This document shows positions 23,897-36,722 of a stretch of DNA of 64,000 bases, piece after piece. Under the pieces are notes generated by a model. The model was given only the letters and a program-made list of their open reading frames with translations, was not told the DNA's origin and did not search any database. The first letter of the stretch is position 1. Every line of letters begins with the position of its first letter. The translations under genes and the position numbers were made by a program. The DNA lies in NCBI GenBank assembly GCA_946406115.1, contig OX291555.1:13534001-13598000 (forward strand). The letters run 5' to 3'. The stretch comes from Apoda limacodes. Lineage: Eukaryota; Arthropoda; Insecta; Lepidoptera; Limacodidae.

Positions 23897-25075
23897 CCAC
23901 TCGACTTATGGACGTCTAGAGAAAGCAACGCCCGCCGGACCTCCCACTGTGTTATGGAGATTTCCGGCATGGTCTTCCGCCCCACGGTATAGTAGGTGGT
24001 ACAGCGCCTTCATCGTTCATATTTGAGTTTGAGGCAAAGAGATTGCCCAGTAGATCGGCTTTCTCTTTAGCACTGTGGGCCAAGTCACAATCGGTCTTTC
24101 GCAGTGGTGGTAACGACGACTGGCAGAAGTTCCCCTCGGCAGCTTTAGCAAGCGACCAGAAAGCACGACTCCTAGAGGGATAGCTTGCAAGTCGCCCACC
24201 TAATTGGAATTTAGCTCTGGCAGTTGCTTTCTTACTGAACCTCGAGGCAGCATTTAATTTGCGTTTTAACTCAGAAATATTCGGATCCTTATTATTACGA
24301 GCTGTGGTCCAAGCCTCATACGCAGTTTGCTTGAAAATTTTAGCTTCTCTGCAAGACCTATTAAACCATGGTCGTTTTTTGACGCCGGTAGCTTCTCGAA
24401 GGTTAGGAATGAAACATTCCATACCAGCGAGGATTGTCTCAGTGACTGCAGCTGCGCAGACGTCAGGATCTTCTGAGCTAAAGCAGAGCTGCCTCCAAGG
24501 GTACAATGTATAAAATTCTCGCAATCCATCCCAGTCTGCCGACTTATAGTGCCACACACGACGCCAATTAGTTGGCCCAGATGGATCGGGTTGTGTGCAT
24601 AACATTTGAGTCCGAACGAGACAGTGGTCCAAGGAGCCAAGAGATGGAATACCCGTCCGGACGTGTAGTCAGCAGAAGGTCCAGTAAGGACCTCGTATGG
24701 TCCTCTATATCTGGTATTCTTGTTGGAGAAAGTACCAGCTGAGAGAATCCATAGATCAGAGTAAAATCATGAGTAGATATCCCTGCATAGTTATTGGTTC
24801 GAGAACTAAGCCACTTACGATGGTGGGCGTTAAAGTCTCCCAAAATAGCTAGTTCTGTTGTGGGATATTGCTCTAGAACTTTGTCAGTTGTCAAACTCAA
24901 GTCCGTGACGAGTCGCGCTACGTCCGTTTCACCGCTATGAGACCTCAATAGGCACGCATAGATACAAGTGTGGCCGCCGTGATCTACGCGCAGTCTCCAG
25001 ATGGGGGTAGACTGCATTAAGATTTGCCTGAATACCCCTAATGTTATAAAAGTCGACATAAATTGTGGATGGAGC
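23897..25075 (-). mobile_element. Jockey-type retrotransposon, endonuclease and linker region
   Basis: Minus-strand frames read ELAILGDFNAHHRKWLSS (the GDFNAHH endonuclease block) and LVLSPTRIPDIEDHTRSLLD (25059-24568), then PWFNRSCREAKIFKQTAYEA and SRFSKKATARAKFQ (24632-23952), the linker before the reverse transcriptase. Its left 400 bases match 8385-8820. The element is cut at both ends, the left cut being at a T-run. Frames are long enough to suggest it is younger than the other fragments. It lies in intron 1 of the proposed cuticle gene, same strand. Confidence 0.85.
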
Positions 25076-25518
25076 TTAAAAAACTCGTTTCTTTTTACTT
25101 CTTGCAGTTTCTTTAAAGTTACTAAGAATAAACATGAGGATTCACTGCACAGACAGTTTAGAGGACAAAAGGTGCGGTACTAGAACTGCCAAAGCTCGGC
25201 ACAGATAATACGGTTGCTGGCACGGCGGGCGGAAGAGTCCCTAGTCCCCCTCTGTTGTTGTAGCAGGGTCCACTCACCTTCCTCCTTCTTCGGCACGACT
25301 GCTACTTCAAAGACTTTGCACAGTCTGGCGGTTCAGCCTCCCAGGGCGGAGATTAAGTAATGGGTTCGGGAACCCGTCTAACCTGCAGCCGTTTCATCAG
25401 GTCTAGGACCGCCGTACCAGCACGCCGTGTCTACGACGAGCAATGACAGCAACGAGCACCACCAGTCCTCCGCTTTCCGCGCAGCGAATCCTCAAAGGGT
25501 TCTGGCAACCTTACTCAC

Positions 25519-25608
25519 CGCCAGGAACACAACACTACTCAATGTTAGTGTTATTATGGCCGCGGTTTTCTGTAAGGTGGAGGTACTTTCCCAGTTCGGG
25601 CTGCTCAT
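25519..25608 (-). CDS. Candidate first coding exon of the cuticular protein gene
   Basis: On the minus strand, a TATA-like box at 25674-25684 is followed by an ATG at 25608 and an open frame of exactly 30 codons, ending at a strong donor (GGCG|GTGAGT). Phase 0 matches the exon at 22501-22637. The frame ends in a hydrophobic stretch, AAIITLTLSSVVFLA, which would join the hydrophobic start of the next exon. It could instead be a non-coding leader exon, or unrelated. GC content is raised here. Confidence 0.35.
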
Positions 25609-25673
25609 TCGAGCAAGTGCCCCGCTTTAATTGTTCGGGTGGCTTATACGAGCGAGTACTCACAGTGCCCTAC

Positions 25674-25684
25674 CTATTTATATA
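25674..25684 (-). promoter_or_regulatory. TATA-like box
   Basis: On the minus strand CTATATAAATAGG, about 70 bases before the ATG at 25608; a start site near 25650 is predicted. Confidence 0.35.
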
Positions 25685-25689
25685 GAATG

Positions 25690-28220
25690 GTATATTATTG
25701 TACATGTTAAAAGAGAGGTCATGCTGCAGGTCAACTTCGGTCGTCGGCGCGATAAGCTGGTTGCGCTACACATAAGCGCAGGATAGTTCGGCTTCTGCAG
25801 GCCGTTAGAGAAAATCTAAACGTGTCATGCTCAAAAAAGTCTTAGCCCTCATAAGAGATTATATTTCAAATCGTTTCGCAGTTTTATTTTTAGTACCTTA
25901 GATTCAAGATTTGTTTGCTGACGGTACTGATGCACTCCACATTACACCACAAGCATTCGATAGTGCAAGGTTGAAACGTTCTCGGTGTATGCGACCACAA
26001 AAACGTGATCATTATGTTTGCTGTACGTACAGTCTTGGTCCTTGCGATTGTCATCGAGTTAATTGTTTTCAATTATATACCTAGTCTGTGAACAGGGTTT
26101 TTTCTTTAGATTTAACAATTTGTAAATTACTTCGTCTATGTCGAAGTTTGCTTGGGAGACAAAGGAGAGTTTTTGATGTCAGTTTTATATATAGCTTGCT
26201 ATAGTTTGTTCTAGTGGAATTTGGTTGTAGTTATTCCCGAGATAAATAGTTGTAGAGACGGAGCATATGGCCTGCTCCGTCTCTTCAACTATCTCTGTGT
26301 CATATTTCAGCTCAGTTGGATACTGTGTTGCAGCGTGATTCAGTAACAAAAAACAAACAAAATTACAAACTTCGAAATGTGCATACATCCGACATTACTG
26401 AATTAATATATCACAAATGTTATCCGTTCGTAAGTAAATCATTTACACTTGATTTTCGGCATCAAAATGTTAAACTCTTTGTATGTAGCTAATAGTTATT
26501 TAAGAAATGATGAAATAATAGCATAATTTATGTACAGATGGAAGATAGGGCAAAAGTAATTCGATTGTATTTTTGTTTCGAGAGCGAACGATGGTTGTAA
26601 GATGAGTTACAGTCATCGATCAGTCGTGTGGAAGCAACTAAACGATTAGTGCGAGCCAGATGTCATAATGAGGAAATTTTAGTACCAAATTATATAATCA
26701 GCTTTTGGTAATAGATGATTATGAAAGTAAAAAAAAAGGGTTTTATAAGTACTGAGGGTGGCCAAATTATTATACTCAATTTTTTCGTTTTTAATAAAGA
26801 TTAATATTATACACAATTAAAGAATATGCCCAAAAGCAAAAATAACTCTTATGGAATGAATATAACCACTTTAGACTGGACATAAAACTTTTATAACATT
26901 AGAATGTTGAATGTGGACTTAAAAAAACAAAAGAAAAGAAAAAATCAACTTGTAAATGAAAACTAAATAAAAAATGTCATTGGAATTTAGTAAGACATCT
27001 CAGCCCTCATAAAAAGGTCACAATACACATTTTGAGCATACCGCGGTCGTATAAAAGTACTCAAACTCGTCACCGAATTTAAAATTAAATTTATAATTAA
27101 TTCAATGTTTTTTTATATTTTATACGGTCGAAATTGTGCCAACAAAATATAGTCATAAAAAGTTATTATGAGAATGTACCATTTTCCGTAAACCTTATTC
27201 TAAATGAGTTGTCGATTTCGTGAACACAAAGAGTCGTTATCACAAAAATAAGGCAATAATTTTTGAACAAAACAATTTTTTTATTAGGGTTTTATACCAA
27301 AATGGAATGATACCCTTTGGTGTGAATTCGGTTTCTGTCTGTATGTTCTATCTCTCAGCGACTACGATCGCTAACGACTTGAAATTTTGCGTAGTTGTAT
27401 AAGTTGCTTGCCGTGTGGGCTACCTAAAGTAAACAAATATAAAAATATGTAATTAAATACTTATTAGAAGTCTGAAATCAGAAAGTGCCGGTGCCAAGAC
27501 AAATGGAGAGTTATAATAATACTAATTTAATGATATGTAATGAATAATATATATATTATGAATTATACTTTTACAATGAATGTACGGTCACTTTATATTT
27601 GAACAATCTCTGCTTATCGAAACTGCTCATTCCATTCAAACAAAAAATTTTTTTTTATCACACATACTCATGGGTGACAGCTTAGCGGAATACTTTTTAT
27701 TTTTGTTTGTGTTCGTAAATTTCGTAAATGGACCCACGATTTATTATATTGCAGTTGCGTAGGTTATAAATATTAAGATACTTTAGCTAGTGTATAAATT
27801 AGTAAAAGTACAAAACTATTAAAAGTTTTTACTTTTTATGGGCATGAAAATAAAATGTGATCAATTTTGGATTGTTATATATGCTAAATAATGATAATTA
27901 TTTCTCGAATCATCTCATCATCATCATCAATAATCTCGAATCCATGCTGGAAAGTTTTCATGAAAATTTATGAAATTATGACAGACCACTAACTCGACAG
28001 CGTCTGCCAAATATGCATGAAAAATGATAATGCAAATTCGACTGGCACTTGGCCGGTTTCTTAGACTACTGTGCGGTGCGATGCAAAGATGGGTAGGTAT
28101 CGTATTCATCAATCTAAGCAGAGCTGGACAAAATAAATACTATGGTGTAATTAAAGTAACAAATTACAAAATACTTTTCTACCATTGCCACTCGAAAAAG
28201 GACATCTTATTCATTGATAA
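25690..28220. other. Gene-free DNA
   Basis: No convincing exon. A strong hairpin lies at 26246-26292 (listed separately). The small open frames at 26185-26388, 27220-27402, 27580-27762 and 28024-28230 have no recognisable content. Confidence 0.4.
26246..26292. repeat. Short hairpin, 20-bp arms
   Basis: 26246-26265 pairs with 26273-26292 with one mismatch (arm GAGACGGAGCA / TGCTCCGTCTC), around a 7-base loop. Confidence 0.75.
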
Positions 28221-28436
28221 CAGTGAATAAACTCACTTTTACTGAGTAAATAAAAACATAACAGGGAATAAAACTTACTTTTACTGAGTTAATAAAATTA
28301 TAACAGTGAATAAAATTCACTTTCACTCACTGAGTGAATAAAGACATAACACTAAATAAAAAACACTTTTACTCACTGAGTAAATAAAAACATAACAGAA
28401 TAAAACTCATTTTCACTCACTAAGTGAATACAAACA
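28221..28436. repeat. Minisatellite, ~50-bp unit, four to five copies
   Basis: Units read roughly GAATAAA.CTCACTTTTACT, CACTGAGTAAATAAAAACAT, AACA; copies differ by indels. Confidence 0.8.
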
Positions 28437-29016
28437 TTTTGAATTTGGAACCATTGTTGAATTGTTTTTAATTGTTATTGATAATAATTACCGAATATAT
28501 ACCAAAATATGATAATTGTACTTTTTATTTTCTCACAGTCAATGATCAAAATCAGAGTATACAACACATCCGGTCCTTTGTAACCCTCGCTCCGCTGAGG
28601 AGTCTACTCTTGCATCCTTCGCTGCTCTCAGGATCCAACTTAGTCCCTCGAATTAAATTCCCTTTTTTGTTTCACTTGTTGTATAATCTATTATTTTGCA
28701 TACCTATTGGAAATACAAAAACAATAGGTATTTTACCCCATTTTTAATTTTTTAAATATTTAGTATTTCTAAATTCAAATTACAAAATACAAATGTAAGT
28801 GCCCTAATCTAAGAACCACTATATCTTGCATTCTTGAAAGTGTCATATTGTTTACGCTCATACGTCATACAAAGCCATCAGAGAGCTCTCATACGTAATA
28901 AGTATATCACATTTCACACCCCTCATATTTTTCACTTTAGTTTTAAGTTAACTTTGTAATGATTTTTTTCCTATTTCTGTATGCTTATATGGAAGTTTCT
29001 AGACAGAGAAAGAGCT
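28437..29016. other. Gene-free DNA
   Basis: No supported feature. TCCGCTGAGGAG near 28595 may be a repeat scrap. Confidence 0.35.
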
Positions 29017-29179
29017 GGGACCTTATTGGGAGCAGTCTCCAGCTATTCGAACTTTGGAATTCGAGACAAAAATGTATGGAAGTCTCACTTACCTCTCGAA
29101 ACCTGTAAAAGTAATTGTATACATTTTTCTCTCGAATTCCAGAGTTCGAACACCTCGAGACTGTTCCCAATAAGCTCCG
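29017..29179. repeat. Palindromic MITE-like repeat
   Basis: GGGACCTTATTGGGAGCAGT at the left, GACTGTTCCCAATAAGCTCC at the right, with the CTGGAATTCGAG/CTCGAATTCCAG pair inside. Confidence 0.85.
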
Positions 29180-31820
29180 TGGTGAAAAATTTCTCAGAAA
29201 AATAATGCATGTTTTTAGAAAGAGTAAAAAATAATAATTACAAAGTCAATTAATCACGATCAATTAAAAGTACCTAATTCGAATACTGCCCAGCCCTCAG
29301 TCTTTAGTGTGTAGGTACCTAAGTGTATGTATTGTATATGTGCTCATATGTAAGTTTGTTCCTTACCTACCTATGTATTTTAATTATTAGATTATTCGTC
29401 AGTGGTTAATAGAGCGTTCAACATGACGTTAGATAACCTAAGTTTAGTTACATAAACGTACCTAAATTACGATTACAGATAGGATAGATTCAACGTTAAA
29501 TGTGAGAGGAGAACGCAAATTGCCATTTAATACATATTAAACTGTGCTAAGTCACAAAACTGAAAGGAGTTACTACAAATTAGAGAGCTAGCAACTGATC
29601 GTGCTGCGCGCCACCTACAGTTGCCAGTGACACGCCATTTTCTAGCGCCACAGATTATAAAATACTCTACATACGAATGCGATAAATTGCACAATTAAAA
29701 TTCGAGCCGATTTTAATATCTATAAAAGCAAACTGAAAAATACCATATATTACAATACAAATATTATCATTCAAAAACATGCTCGAAGGAAAATAAACAG
29801 AAAATTTAACAAAGAGGGTATCGGCTGCAACTAAGTTAAATTTGACTTTTATTTAAGTAGTCTAGTTTTACACTAAGCCAGCTGTTTATGCCGAGAACTG
29901 GTTTCTCCCCATATATTGTATAGCCAACAATCTAAATAAGTAAATAGATAAGTAGGTATCTAAATGTATCGAAGTCTAACAAACTAATTAAGTATGGATG
30001 AATTTGAAAGTTTCCTATGTTGTATCCATCGATTAATATCTTGTATTATTAATAGTGTATGGCACATTCAATCCACATGGCAAGTAGATTTCACAAAATA
30101 ATTAATTAACCGTGACTTCTCTATTAAGGCTTATTAGGGGTGGGCCAAAGATGACTTATAAGTAAAAGTCATCTTTGGGGTGGGCAAAGTGGCCAACTCC
30201 GACCCATCAAGGCTTTCGAACCGGCTCGCATGATAAAATGTACCTACACAAAATTTTAAGCCATGTTTCAAGATTTCTTAAATTGTCCCTTAATTTTTTA
30301 ATGTGGGATTTAACAAAGTGCCAGATAGAATTTAAATTCAACAAAGTGTTAGTTTACAGAACACTGCCAAGTCTAAAGTTCCAAAGAAAATCACTAACGC
30401 TTAGACAATTATTGTAAGATTTGTGTCATCATACGTTAGCGCACAAAACGTTTATTTCGAAATTGATAACAGTAGTTTAAAGTAAAAGTTAGGCGAGAGA
30501 CGTTCAAACCGTCTATGAGCTCAGCCGATGTTACTTGAAGCCACTAAACATTCTCCATCATCTCCTTGTCTCCTCTTTACTTCACTCAGGCGAGGTCTTT
30601 TTACCCGTGTAATATAGAAGCAGACTCAATGACGTCAACTTTTTCACAGTTTTAAAACTGTCATTGTCTCATTCAGTGTTAGACGATGCAGTAGTAGTAG
30701 TCAGAATCAGAAGCAGTTGCATAAAAGCAAGCACATTATGTCATCGAACATAGCAATGGCAGGAACTTCTTAACCCAACATTCCCTTATTTTTATTTTCT
30801 TATCTAGAATTCTTTAAAATTCTCTCCTAAAAAGATAAAAGGCGTTCTGCATCAGTGATTACTTCTGCTATTGTCATCCAATATAAAGATCTCTATCTGA
30901 TCTAACACTTCTGTTAGGAACTTCCGGTCTATAATCAATAATTTTGGAAATATAGGTAGCCATTTTCAAGCTATCACATAGAATCAAGCTTAATGGTTTT
31001 AAGTGCAAATCCCTGTCTTCGACTTAATTTAGTTAAAAAGCTTTGGTATTTTTATTCCGTATATTCAACCCTAAGTGCGCTTAGTCGACTCACACTTGAC
31101 GTTCTTTTTTAACTACAACAACTGTTTTCATTTTAAAAGTCGGTTAAAAAGGAATGTTTAGTTTAGTGTAAACCTCATTTGTGAACCTCCTTTTTTAAAG
31201 TTGATTAAAAAGTTTTAATGTGGTGTAAGTGCATGCAGTTGTACGAACGGCCATGAAAATTGGGGTTTTCTAATGTTCAACTATTTAGTTGGTGTACGGG
31301 GTACAAATTTCCTTGTTCGTACAACCAGTTGGACATAATGTTGGACCCGAAAATACAGCTCTAAATGATTTAAATGTTAACATTTAATATTAAAATTAAC
31401 CGTATAATTTTTCTCTTAATTTAAATTTTGAGGTTGCTGGGGAGATGCTTCAAAGCTGTACCGCTAACCCATTGTGGTTCAATTTATTTTAAGTATGTAC
31501 TAATTCAGCACACATAATGTACAACCACGTCACGTATTTATAAAAGCCACTGAATACAGGCGGCTCAAGATCGCCAAGGTCACATAAAGGCCTTCAAGCA
31601 GCGATGATTATTTTAATGAAAAGTAATATAATCTAATCTTACGAATCAATAACATCTTCTTCCCTGTCCGGATTCAAAAAGATTGATGGTGCCGCAATTC
31701 TATGTGCCCCATTATTTATCCTATGTGGAAACTTTGTCTGGCAGGCTGGAACTAAAAAATATAAAGAAATGACACGTGTTTGTAAGTAAACGAAGAGCAA
31801 ACTTCTCTTACATACTTATA
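29180..31820. other. Gene-free DNA
   Basis: No gene seen. A perfect 13-bp inverted repeat (CCAAAGATGACTT at 30145, its complement ending at 30178) is the only structure noted. Confidence 0.4.
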
Positions 31821-31960
31821 ATATAAATGCGAAAGTAACTCTGTTTGTCTGTCTGTTACCTGCTGTTCACGCTTAAATATCTGTACTGATTAAGATTAAA
31901 TTTGGCATGGAGATAGTTTGAGACCCGAGAAAGGACATAGGCTACTTGAAACTTGTTTTT
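31821..31960 (-). repeat. Common lepidopteran interspersed repeat, inverted
   Basis: The AAATTTGGCATGGAGATAGT word and the TTTGTCTGTCTGTTACC word are those of the copies at 18630 and 62400, in the opposite direction. Confidence 0.65.
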
Positions 31961-32954
31961 TTTTTCTATAATTTAGGAGTGGCCAATGTAATCGATACAA
32001 CGGTAAAAACGGAAACCTTATAATTTTGTAATGTCTGTATGTTACATCCTGTAGTCGCATTAAGTTGTGCTCGTGATCGCACTTACCGCAAGAATTACTT
32101 GCGGTGACTTGCACGCGTTTCATTTCGTTTCCTATCAAAAGATGCGTTTTTAATGATGTTGAGAAACGATAAAGAATTTTAGAATTAATGGCTTTTGAAG
32201 CAAAATGAACACGATACAATTAGGAAATTGTAATGTAGTTGGTTTCAGTGGCGTAACTGATGGTCTGCAGAGGGTATAAGGCGCGTGGTGGTCCCGTACT
32301 TTAACACGTTCACTGCGGTTTGAGGTCGAAACTGCCTCCAGTTAGACTTGAAGCTAGTGTGGCACTCGTGTTTTGTCTATTATGTGGGAGCTGCCTACGC
32401 TTAATGTTTCCGTATGTCTTTGAAGTCTCGACTCGTTGGTATAAAAAAATATTTTAGGTCAAAATAAGACTCAAACGCACCGAGCACAAAATTATTTCAT
32501 ACCGACCCGTTGATGCGTATTTGGACCTCAAGTGGTGCAGGGCGCCGGTGGTGCTGGGCTTGGGTTTCTCGGGAATGTTTCAGTGGGCTTTAGTGCCACT
32601 ACCATAGTCGATACCAGAGAGAGATTAAAATTAAGTAGGTACCTATCTTTATAGTTGTTACAATATATGTTATAATAATATAAATAAGTATTTTTAATTG
32701 ATTTGTTTGACTTTTAAAAATTATAAATGCTAAACTGCGTTGGCCTTTAATTTTGTTAAGTTTTCACAACGAATTGGCTCAAGCGTTATTGATGATATCT
32801 CGTTTTTCCAAAATATTTTTTAGTTTCTGATAAAGGAATAATAATTTGTATGTATATGTAAACTAACTAATACACATAGGAAGAAAAATATAACTATTTC
32901 GAATAATATTGTAAACCAACCTCACCCATCCAGTAGGTAAATAAGGCTAAATAA
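31961..32954. other. Gene-free DNA
   Basis: The 107-codon minus-strand frame 32219-31896 overlaps the repeat and has no recognisable content. Confidence 0.4.
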
Positions 32955-33377
32955 AAAAAAAAACGGCCAAGTGCGGGTCGGACTCGCGCACGAAGGGTTC
33001 CGTACTATTATCTATAAAAATATCAAAAAATTACCTTTGTTGTATGGGTTGTAATTATTTATTTTTAAAGTAAATATATAACTAAATATTCTGTGAATAT
33101 TTCAAGCGTCTTCCTGTTGCCATTATCAATATTGAGCAAAACAATCACGATTGTTCTATGGGAGCCCCCTTAAATATTTATTTTATTCTGTTTTTTAGTA
33201 TTTGTTGTTATAGCGGCAACAGAAATACATCTTCTGTGAAAATTTCAACTGTCTAACTATAACGGTTCATGTGATACAGCCTGGTGACAGATGGACGGAC
33301 GGACAGACGGATGGACGGACGGACAGCGGAGTCTTAGTAATAGGGTTCCGTTTTTACCCTTTGGGTACGGAACCCAA
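32955..33377. repeat. Lepidopteran interspersed repeat (GGGTACGGAACCC family)
   Basis: The left end reads CGGCCAAGTGCGGGTCGGAC and GAAGGGTTCCGTAC. The right end has a GGACGGACAGAC-type run, then GGGTTCCGTTTTTACCCT and GGGTACGGAACCC. This is a well-known, very common repeat of moth genomes, here complete. Confidence 0.8.
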
Positions 33378-34359
33378 AAAAACATTGATTTTATCGTATA
33401 ACAAATGGAATAAATGAGGTGCTGTTCTATATACCACAATATACCTATAATAACGGAACTATAACATTGACTTCGACATTCATCGATATCATTGAAAAGA
33501 AATTCATTCGCTTCACTAGAGCTACCCCAATTTGATGCGTTTTCAGGTTTTAAACGAGCTCAATAATATTTTAGGTGTTTTCTCTTAAACCAAGGGCCAG
33601 AACCCCGGGCGAGGCTACATTCAGGTAAAACAATAACACATAAGTAATTTTAGCACAAAGCTGAACATCTTACCACGTTCCTGGGCAAATTATGACATAA
33701 TTTTCAAAACATTAAAACATGAGGCAGATACAGCTGCAACCGCACTGTAAAAGCGTTTTCTACTATGACCATTGGGCCCGCAGTGAACGTGTTAAAAGGC
33801 CCGTTCACTCTCAAAAATCATAAGCTTTTAATTTAATCAATTCCCTATTACCTTACTTTTAACGCACAAAATCTATTTAACATAGGTTGTCGGCGGTTTT
33901 TGGAGTTTACTTCTTTAATCGATTTGCATTTATAGCCATTTGGTACGACAATTTAATGAGTAGGTAGTAAAATCGAGCGTTCAAAAAGCGTTATGTGTTT
34001 AGGTCAAATCTCAGCAAGATTTGACTAAGTGGGCCAATCTTTCGGTGTCAAATAGAGCTGCGATTTGGTATACGTATATGGCTTCGGTGACAATGCAGTA
34101 ATATGGTTCCCTGGAGCTAAACTGATGATGTAGCTGTAAGGTAGCCATAGGAAATCTGTAACGAAACGACGTAATCCCATCGAGTTTGGGGTCATTTGAT
34201 CGGTCGTGCGTTATAGGCACTCTGGTCTTAGACTATTTGCAGGGTCTGAGTCAATCGCACGTTAACCCGAGTTGCGCGTCGGAGCTGACACACGCCTTTA
34301 TTTTATTCATTTTATAATGTGCCCATAGATTGACAAAAACTAAATACATAATTAAATCA
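33378..34359. other. Gene-free DNA with a repeat scrap
   Basis: 33995-34220 holds a repeat with AACGAAACGACGTAATCCCA and GAGTTTGGGGTCATTTGAT, also familiar from moth genomes. No gene. Confidence 0.45.
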
Positions 34360-34650
34360 ATTTAATGCTAGAAGTCCCAAGTGGCGGAGGTTCGAACCCC
34401 GGGGACAGCGTATACCAATAAGTCTTTTTTTTAATTTCTTAAGTACACATATTTATTTATTCAGACCACTAGCTTTTCGGTAAAGGAAAACATCTAAAGG
34501 AAACCTGCATACGGCAAGAAAAAAAAGGACATATGTGAAGTCTACAATTTGCAATGGACCCGCGTGTGAACTATAACCCAAATCACCCTCGCTTATGCGG
34601 ATAGGCCGTGCCCCAACAGTGGGGACGTATGAAGGCTGACAAGAGATAAC
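34360..34650 (+). mobile_element. tRNA-derived SINE
   Basis: The B box GGAGGTTCGAACCCCGG is followed by CTTTTCGGTAAAGGAAAACA, GGAAACCTGCATACGG, TGTGAAGTCTACAATTTGCA and CCCCAACAGTGGGGACGTAT. These words in this order are a widespread lepidopteran SINE. The A-box part is decayed. Confidence 0.75.
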
Positions 34651-36154
34651 CAATTCTACAACATAGATTTAATTAAAGATGGATGAGTAGTCAAATAATG
34701 GCTTAAGTATGCTGTGTTATGGCATGATGACGATTGCACTTCATTTCCACGGCAAAAGTAATGGTAGTTGCTCGTTATTGTGGTCTCAATAGCGTAAGTG
34801 TATGTAATTGTTTGAAATTCTTTACTTCAGATTAGGGACGTTGACATACGTCACAGTGAGGAAAATAATAAAATAATAAGTTTGATTCGCCGAGACAGAT
34901 GAAGGACTAGAAAAGGACATTGAAGTAGAAAATATGTAATAATCACATGACAAATACTTTACACTGAAAAAAATAGTTCATTAGATGTAACCGAACTTTC
35001 GTCCACCTTTAACTTAAAAAAGTGACAACATAACTAATGCAATATCTGACAGCTGGTTCGTGTACCCGGTAAATGAAGGGCTGCGGCGAAATTTGATCAG
35101 CTCAGTCACCAACTGTGAAGCGGCGGTAAACGAGAATTCCTCGCCAGGTGAGGAGTTATGCCTGGAGAACTTCTTGGTCCACTTTACTTCGGACCACGCG
35201 ATTCGGTTTGTATATATGCGAAATATCGAAGAAACTTCAATAGCGCGATGTAGGACGCTTGACGTCAACCTTGATTCGTAGCGGTCAGATATGATGTTTG
35301 TTATTAGTAAACTTCACTAATTCTTAGAAAGGTGTTTGTAAACGTTAATTGGCCTTCACTGTAATGGTACTGTTTTATCTTCCCAATTTAATAAAACGTT
35401 TTGTAAACTTTAGTAAGCTTTAAATGTTGATATTTATTACCTCACTCATAATTCGAGAAAAGTTTTATAGGATTTGTAGAATTCTGAAATCCGAAGTACA
35501 AATTATTATTTTCGGAAAGTAATAAAACTATTTTGTAGTTATTAGTTTATGAAATTAATAAAATGTACTTATGTATTACTATGTACTGGACATCGTTTGG
35601 TTACATATGATACCTCGGTTGTTTCGATAAAGCTAATGTTTTTTTAATAGTGGTTGATCTTGTCCACAAATTAATAGGTTGTATGTGGCAAAAAATGTCT
35701 AAAAACAGTAAATCATTCTTAAACAGCTAATATTGTTATGGCTAATCAAAGTATTCGCTAGAAGCTTGGCCTTGGTTTTTGTTGCATATTATAATGATTA
35801 CGATTAAAATTAGATCAACAGTTTATTTACCTGTGACCACTTAGGTTTGTTAACTTTTGTAAGGTTAAACATAAATAAACATTTGATTACACTTAGCCCA
35901 ATTCAAAATAACATTGAATGTTTTGTTTTTTTATAGATAAACCGAATAGTAGAGAAAACCCAACTTTCATAATGTCTTATCAAATTCTGGTTATAACTGA
36001 AATAGCCGAAAGAATTTGGTTAAATATTTTTTTCAGTGTAGTTTTTTTTTAGTTTAACTAACCGAGTAAGATTATTTAGACTAAACATCAAAATTACAGT
36101 TGCACTTGTTATTTTCCTGTATTTCTTTGTTAACAAACATACATAAAATATTGC
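34651..36154. other. Gene-free DNA
   Basis: Overlapping open frames on both strands at 35014-35281 have no recognisable domain and no splice sites; probably chance in a GC-richer patch. Confidence 0.4.
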
Positions 36155-36240
36155 GACATTATTGAGAACAGTCTCGAGATATTCAGACTGGTATTCGAGA
36201 CAAAAATGTATGGAAGTCTGACTTACCTCTCGGAATCCGT
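36155..36240. repeat. Palindromic MITE-like repeat, half copy
   Basis: CATTATTGAGAACAGTCTCG through ACTTACCTCTCGGAATCCGT; the second arm is missing and the next repeat begins at once. Confidence 0.7.
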
Positions 36241-36250
36241 ACCTATGTAC

Positions 36251-36722
36251 GTAACTTGCCCATTACCACATCAGCTTACTAATTCGAAGCCATGTTGAAC
36301 ACTAATTCTCTAGCAGAGTCACTCATTTCGCATCTTGTCATGTAGAAAATCTCTTGTCAGATTCTCATGAGGTTGAACGTATAGTGTAAGCGGTTTGGGT
36401 TTAAACCAGCTGATTGGTGTCATTTATTATAGAACCATCGGAGCTTGACTAGATCTAGGATTGAGGACGTCACTAAGAGTCTCTTTCCTCGTTTTCTATA
36501 AAATCCACTAGTCACTCTAGACTTTTCTTTGCGTTAGTAATGAAAGAAAGTATTGCGTATGAGCTTATAATACACAAAGCATACAAAAACACAAACATAT
36601 ATCAAAAACAAGAGTTTTTTTCTACGTGACAAGATCCAAAATGAGTAATTGCGTAAAAGAGATTCTAAGGGTGTTCAAAATAGCTAAGAATTAGTAAGCT
36701 GAAGTGGTAATGGGCAGGTTAC
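36251..36722. repeat. Foldback element, ~100-bp diverged arms
   Basis: GTAACTTGCCCATTACCACA at 36251 matches the inverted TGGTAATGGGCAGGTTAC ending at 36722. The similarity continues through AGCTTACTAATTC and ATCTTGTCA.GTAGAAAA. About 270 bp separates the arms. Confidence 0.7.

Noticed and set aside
35014..35281. Overlapping 84- and 73-codon frames
   Set aside because: No domain, no splice or poly(A) signals, both strands open alike.
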